This document shows, in pieces, positions 60,486-64,000 of a stretch of DNA of 64,000 bases (the first letter of the stretch is position 1; every line of letters starts with the position of its first letter). Origin of the DNA: Pseudomonas thermotolerans DSM 14292 (GTDB lineage Bacteria; Pseudomonadota; Gammaproteobacteria; Pseudomonadales; Pseudomonadaceae). The translations under genes and the position numbers were made by a program. A model generated the notes under the pieces. It was not told where the DNA came from, made no database searches, and saw nothing but the letters and a program-made list of their open reading frames with translations. The stretch lies in contig NZ_KB822608.1 in NCBI RefSeq assembly GCF_000364625.1, forward strand, positions 1 to 64,000, read 5' to 3'.

Positions 60486-63400
60486 ATGGCGCGGCTGGGC
60501 GATTGGCTGGTCACGCTGCAGCGCTGGGCCTTCGGCCTGTGTGCCCTGTTGCTGGTGCTGGCCGCACTCTACGTCAGTCTCGGCCGCGAACTGGTGCCCT
60601 GGGTGGCCGACTACCGCGCCGCGCTGGAGGAGCACGCCCGCCAGGCGTTGGGTCTGCCGCTGCGCATCGGCAATCTGGAGGGACGTTGGGAACGCTTCTC
60701 GCCGCTGATCTACGCCCACGATGTGGAGATCGGTGAGGGGGACGAACGGGTACGCCTGGAGCGCATCCTGGTAGTCCCGGACATCTGGGGCAGCCTGCTG
60801 GAGCGCCAGCCGCGCCTTGCATCGCTGACCCTGCAGGGGCTGAGCCTTACTCTGCATCAGGACGGTGACGGCGCCTGGCGCCTGGAGGGCATTCCAAAGC
60901 TCGGGCAGGGCGAGCGGCCGCTCGACCCCAATCGCGCCCTGGCCCAGCTCGGGCGCATCGCCCGGCTGTCGCTGCTGGACAGCCGACTGAGCATCGAGCT
61001 GCCGGATACCGAGCCGTTCAGCCTCACCGGAATCAACCTCAGCCTGCAGAGTGGTAGCCGGCAGCGCCTGGACGGCCGCTTCAGCCTGCCGGACGGCCAG
61101 CCGCTGGCCTTCAGCCTGCGCACCCGCCTGGATGGCGAGGACTGGCGCCGTTCCGCCGTCGAGCTCTACGCCAGCCTGCCGCAGAGCGATTGGGCGGCCT
61201 GGCTGCCGGCCGGGCTGACCCGTGACTGGCACCTCCGCGAGCTGCGCGCCGGCGGCGAGCTGTGGCTCAGGCTCGAGCGGGCGCGCCTGCAGCACGGCGT
61301 GCTGCGCCTGCACGCGCCGCGCATCGCTGGCGCCTATGCCGGACGGCCCGAGGTGGCGCTGGCTGACCTGTCGCTGACTGCCTACCTCGACGAGGGGCGC
61401 GACGGCCTGCGCGCGCTGGTCGACTCCCTGGCGGTGAGCCTGGGCGAGACGCGCTGGGGCGAGGTGCGCCTGAGCCTGCGCGAGCAGCGCGACGCCGAGT
61501 CCGGCTCGCGCTGGCGGCTGAGCGCCGACCGCCTGCACCTGACCCCGTTGCTGCCGGTGGTGCGCGCCCTCCTGCCATTGCCGGAGCAGCTCGACGCCTA
61601 CCTGGCCGGCCTGGCGCCGCGCGGCACCCTGCGCAACCTGAGCCTCGACTACCTGCCCGCCGCCGCCCCTCTGGAGCGGCTGCGCTTCGCCGCCAACCTG
61701 GACCGCGTGGCTTTCTCCCCCTACCAGGCGATTCCCGGCGCCGAGAACGTCAGCGGCAGCATCGCTGGCAGCGCAGCGGGCGGCGAGTTGCTCCTGAACG
61801 GGGACGATTTCGTCCTGCATCTGCACCGCCTGTTCCCCGAGCCATGGCGCTACCGCAAGGCCGCCGGGACCTTGCGCTGGGCGCTGGACGACCAGGCCTT
61901 CACCCTGGTGCTGCCCTATGCGCAGGTCGACGGCGAAGAGGGCCAGTTGGTCGCCGACATGCTGCTGCGCCTGCGCCGCGATCCGGCGGAGGAGGACTAT
62001 CTGGACCTGCGGGTCGGCATGCGCAACGGCGACGCCCGCTTCACCGAGCGCTACCTGCCGACCCTGGCGCCGGGCTTCAATCCGGTGCTGGCCGAATGGC
62101 TGAAGACCGCGATCCGCAGCGGTGCGGTCAACGCCGGCTACTTCGAGTTCCAGGGCTCGGTGAACCAGGGCGCCGAGCCGGCGGCGCGAGCCATGAGCCT
62201 GTTCTTCGACGTCCGCGACGCGGTGCTGGCCTTCCAGCCCGGCTGGCCGGAGCTGACCGGCGCGCGCGGCCAGGTGATCGTCGAGGACCAGGGCGTGCGG
62301 ATCCGTCTGGCCGAAGGGCGCATCCTCGACAGCCGGGTCGGCGAGGTGTTCGCCGAGGTGCCCATCGTCCCCGGGCGGGTGGCCCACCTGCAGCTGGACG
62401 GCGCGGTGCACGGCAGCGTGGAGGATGCTCTGAAGATCCTCAAGGAAGCGCCCATCGGCACCGAGAAGATCTTCACCGACTGGTCGGGCAGTGGCGCGGT
62501 GAACGGCCGCCTGAAGCTGGACATTCCGCTGCGCAAGGGCGAGCAGTCGCGAGTGGCGGTGGACTTCACGGTGGACGGCGCGCAGCTGACCCTCGGCAAG
62601 CCGGCCCTGGCGCTCAGCCAGATCCGGGGCGACTTCAGCTACGACACCGCCCTCGGCCTCAGCGCCCCGGAGATCCGCGCCCAGGCCTTCGGTCGCGCGG
62701 TGCGCGGCAAGGCGCTGGTGGAGCGCCGCGACGGCCGGCCGCGTACGCGCATCGAGGCGAGCGGCCAGGTCAGCCTGAAGAGCCTGACCGACTGGCTGGA
62801 GCTGAAGACCCGGCTGCCGGCTTCCGGCAATCTGCCCTACAGCCTGGCGGTGATCCTCGACGGCGCCGGCAGCGAGCTGCGCATCGACTCCAGTCTCAAG
62901 GGCCTGGCCATCGATCTGCCGCCGCCCTTCGCCAAGGCCGCCAACGAGGAACGCGCCACCCGCCTGCGCATGAGCCTGAGCGGCCCGGAGCGGCGCTATC
63001 GGGTCAATCACGGCGGTTTCGCCAAGCTGGACGCGGTCATGCCTGCGGGCCAGCCGGAGAGGCTGCGCGGCGAGCTGCTGTTCGGCAGCGGCCTGCCCAC
63101 CCTGCCTAAGGCACCCGGTCTGCAGGTCCGCGGCCGCCTGGCGGAGGTGAATGCCAGTGCCTGGCAGGAGGTCGCCAGGCGGCAGGCGCTCTCCGAGGTG
63201 AACGTCGCCCCGAACCTGCTGCGCGGCGTGGATCTGCGCATCGACCGCTTCCAGGGCTTCGGCACCAGCCTGGAGGATCTGGCGGTGCGTCTCGGCCGAT
63301 TCGACGACAGCTGGTCGCTGAGCCTCGACAACCCGAAGATCAAGGGGCGGGCGCTGAAACCGGACGATCAGGGCGCGCCCATCGCCATCAACCTGGAATA

Positions 63401-64000
63401 CCTGCGCCTGCCACCAGCCGAGCCGCCGCGGGAGGGGGACGAGGACCGTCCTGACCCACTGGCCGCGGTAGATCCGCGGCAGATCCCGGCGGTGGATCTG
63501 CGCATCGCCCAGCTGTTCCGTGGCGACGACCTGCTCGGTACCTTCGCCCTCAAGCTGCGGCCGACCGGGGAGGGGGTGCGCTTCGCGGACCTCGACCTCG
63601 ACCTCAAGGGGCTCAAGGTCGGTGGCAATGCCTGGTGGGAGGGCACGGCAGGACAGACTCGCACGCGCTATCAGGGCCGCCTGCAGGGCGGGAACCTGGC
63701 CGACGTGCTCAAGGCCTGGAACTTCGCCCCCAACGTCACCAGCGAACGCTTCCGCCTGGACGTCGATGGCCGCTGGCCGGGCTCGCCGGCCTGGGTGGCG
63801 CTGAAGCGTTTCAGCGGCAGCCTGGAACCGAGCCTGCGCCGTGGCCAGTTCGTCGAGGTGGAGGGCGGCGCCCAGGCCCTGCGGGTGTTCGGCCTGCTCA
63901 ACTTCGATGCCATCGGCCGCCGACTGCGCCTGGACTTCTCCGATCTGCTCGGCCGCGGCCTCAGCTACGACCGCGTCAAGGGCCGCCTGCAGGCCAGCGA
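60486..64000 (+). CDS. yhdP: YhdP-family AsmA-like lipid-transport protein (3' end outside window)
   Basis: Runs open from ATG 60486 to the window end (over 1170 codons, so nearly complete; family members have about 1270). Seen: one N-terminal membrane helix QRWAFGLCALLLVLAALYVSLG near residues 12-33; PLRIGNLEGRWERFSPLIYAHDVEI; beta-strand-rich DUF3971/AsmA-like body with repeated short strands; GFGTSLEDLAVRLGRFDD and LKGLKVGGNAWWEG in the last third. Proteins of this type (YhdP, TamB, YdbH) bridge inner and outer membranes and are linked to phospholipid movement. It follows rng by 20 bases as in P. aeruginosa, in one transcription unit with mre genes likely. A long minus-strand reading frame across it is a GC artefact. 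Confidence 0.93.
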   Translation, partial: MARLGDWLVTLQRWAFGLCALLLVLAALYVSLGRELVPWVADYRAALEEHARQALGLPLRIGNLEGRWERFSPLIYAHDVEIGEGDERVRLERILVVPDIWGSLLERQPRLASLTLQGLSLTLHQDGDGAWRLEGIPKLGQGERPLDPNRALAQLGRIARLSLLDSRLSIELPDTEPFSLTGINLSLQSGSRQRLDGRFSLPDGQPLAFSLRTRLDGEDWRRSAVELYASLPQSDWAAWLPAGLTRDWHLRELRAGGELWLRLERARLQHGVLRLHAPRIAGAYAGRPEVALADLSLTAYLDEGRDGLRALVDSLAVSLGETRWGEVRLSLREQRDAESGSRWRLSADRLHLTPLLPVVRALLPLPEQLDAYLAGLAPRGTLRNLSLDYLPAAAPLERLRFAANLDRVAFSPYQAIPGAENVSGSIAGSAAGGELLLNGDDFVLHLHRLFPEPWRYRKAAGTLRWALDDQAFTLVLPYAQVDGEEGQLVADMLLRLRRDPAEEDYLDLRVGMRNGDARFTERYLPTLAPGFNPVLAEWLKTAIRSGAVNAGYFEFQGSVNQGAEPAARAMSLFFDVRDAVLAFQPGWPELTGARGQVIVEDQGVRIRLAEGRILDSRVGEVFAEVPIVPGRVAHLQLDGAVHGSVEDALKILKEAPIGTEKIFTDWSGSGAVNGRLKLDIPLRKGEQSRVAVDFTVDGAQLTLGKPALALSQIRGDFSYDTALGLSAPEIRAQAFGRAVRGKALVERRDGRPRTRIEASGQVSLKSLTDWLELKTRLPASGNLPYSLAVILDGAGSELRIDSSLKGLAIDLPPPFAKAANEERATRLRMSLSGPERRYRVNHGGFAKLDAVMPAGQPERLRGELLFGSGLPTLPKAPGLQVRGRLAEVNASAWQEVARRQALSEVNVAPNLLRGVDLRIDRFQGFGTSLEDLAVRLGRFDDSWSLSLDNPKIKGRALKPDDQGAPIAINLEYLRLPPAEPPREGDEDRPDPLAAVDPRQIPAVDLRIAQLFRGDDLLGTFALKLRPTGEGVRFADLDLDLKGLKVGGNAWWEGTAGQTRTRYQGRLQGGNLADVLKAWNFAPNVTSERFRLDVDGRWPGSPAWVALKRFSGSLEPSLRRGQFVEVEGGAQALRVFGLLNFDAIGRRLRLDFSDLLGRGLSYDRVKGRLQAS

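Noticed and set aside
60312..63011. 899-codon minus-strand open frame
   Set aside because: Lies antisense to rng and yhdP, both with clear family motifs. Composition (His/Gln/Leu/Arg rich) is typical of the complementary strand of GC-rich genes.

Overview
The window is chromosomal DNA from a high-GC gammaproteobacterium of the Pseudomonas group. The gene neighbourhoods are those of Pseudomonas: nadC–DUF1631–ampD–ampE, piuC/piuA/piuB, groESL–colRS, roxSR, gatCAB next to mreBCD–maf–rng–yhdP. There are no rRNA or tRNA genes, no intact insertion sequences, no phage genes and no CRISPR array that I can see. The sequence does not let me name a species.

Layout. (1) 1–3321: the edge of a surface-polysaccharide cluster on the minus strand (UDP-GlcNAc 6-dehydrogenase, a GT4 and a GT2 glycosyltransferase). 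The two glycosyltransferase genes look clearly AT-richer than the rest, and the GT2 gene appears C-terminally truncated. (2) 3475–10815: nadC, a large DUF1631 protein, the ampD/ampE cell-wall recycling and beta-lactamase-control pair, and a chemoreceptor that may have a sigma-28 promoter. (3) 10880–16340: tatD-type nuclease/hydrolase, release factor 3, a cation/proton antiporter and ornithine decarboxylase with a long leader. (4) 16450–26115: an iron-uptake region with two candidate Fur boxes: piuC, an FMN-dependent alpha-hydroxy-acid dehydrogenase, a Sel1-repeat gene divergent from piuA, a decayed second copy of the Sel1/receptor pair, and the three-domain reductase piuB. (5) 26174–33957: pxpABC (5-oxoprolinase) convergent with a five-gene dipeptide ABC importer. 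(6) 34100–40794: a MexH/MexI-like RND efflux pair without an outer-membrane channel gene, an SDR, a HugZ-like protein and FxsA. (7) 40860–48077: groESL behind a sigma-32-type promoter, ColRS metal-responsive system, a SIMPL-domain periplasmic protein, and the RoxSR redox two-component system. (8) 48228–64000: an AEC transporter, an M23 peptidase/coiled-coil/bactofilin operon, a PcaC-like protein, an RlpA-like lipoprotein, gatCAB, mreBCD, maf, rng and most of yhdP, which runs off the window.

Functional themes. Several segments concern the envelope: mreBCD, the bactofilin operon, RlpA, AmpD/AmpE, YhdP and the polysaccharide genes. Iron acquisition forms a second unit: PiuA imports a siderophore, PiuB probably reduces the imported complex at the inner membrane, and PiuC is a co-regulated 2-oxoglutarate oxygenase. 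The most notable oddities are a chimeric remnant formed by fusion of a Sel1 gene and a TonB receptor gene (21573–23400), an mreC gene whose conserved N-terminus seems to start at an ATC codon, and a structured mreB–mreC spacer.

Gene names rest on recognition of family motifs and conserved gene order from memory; no database search was run.
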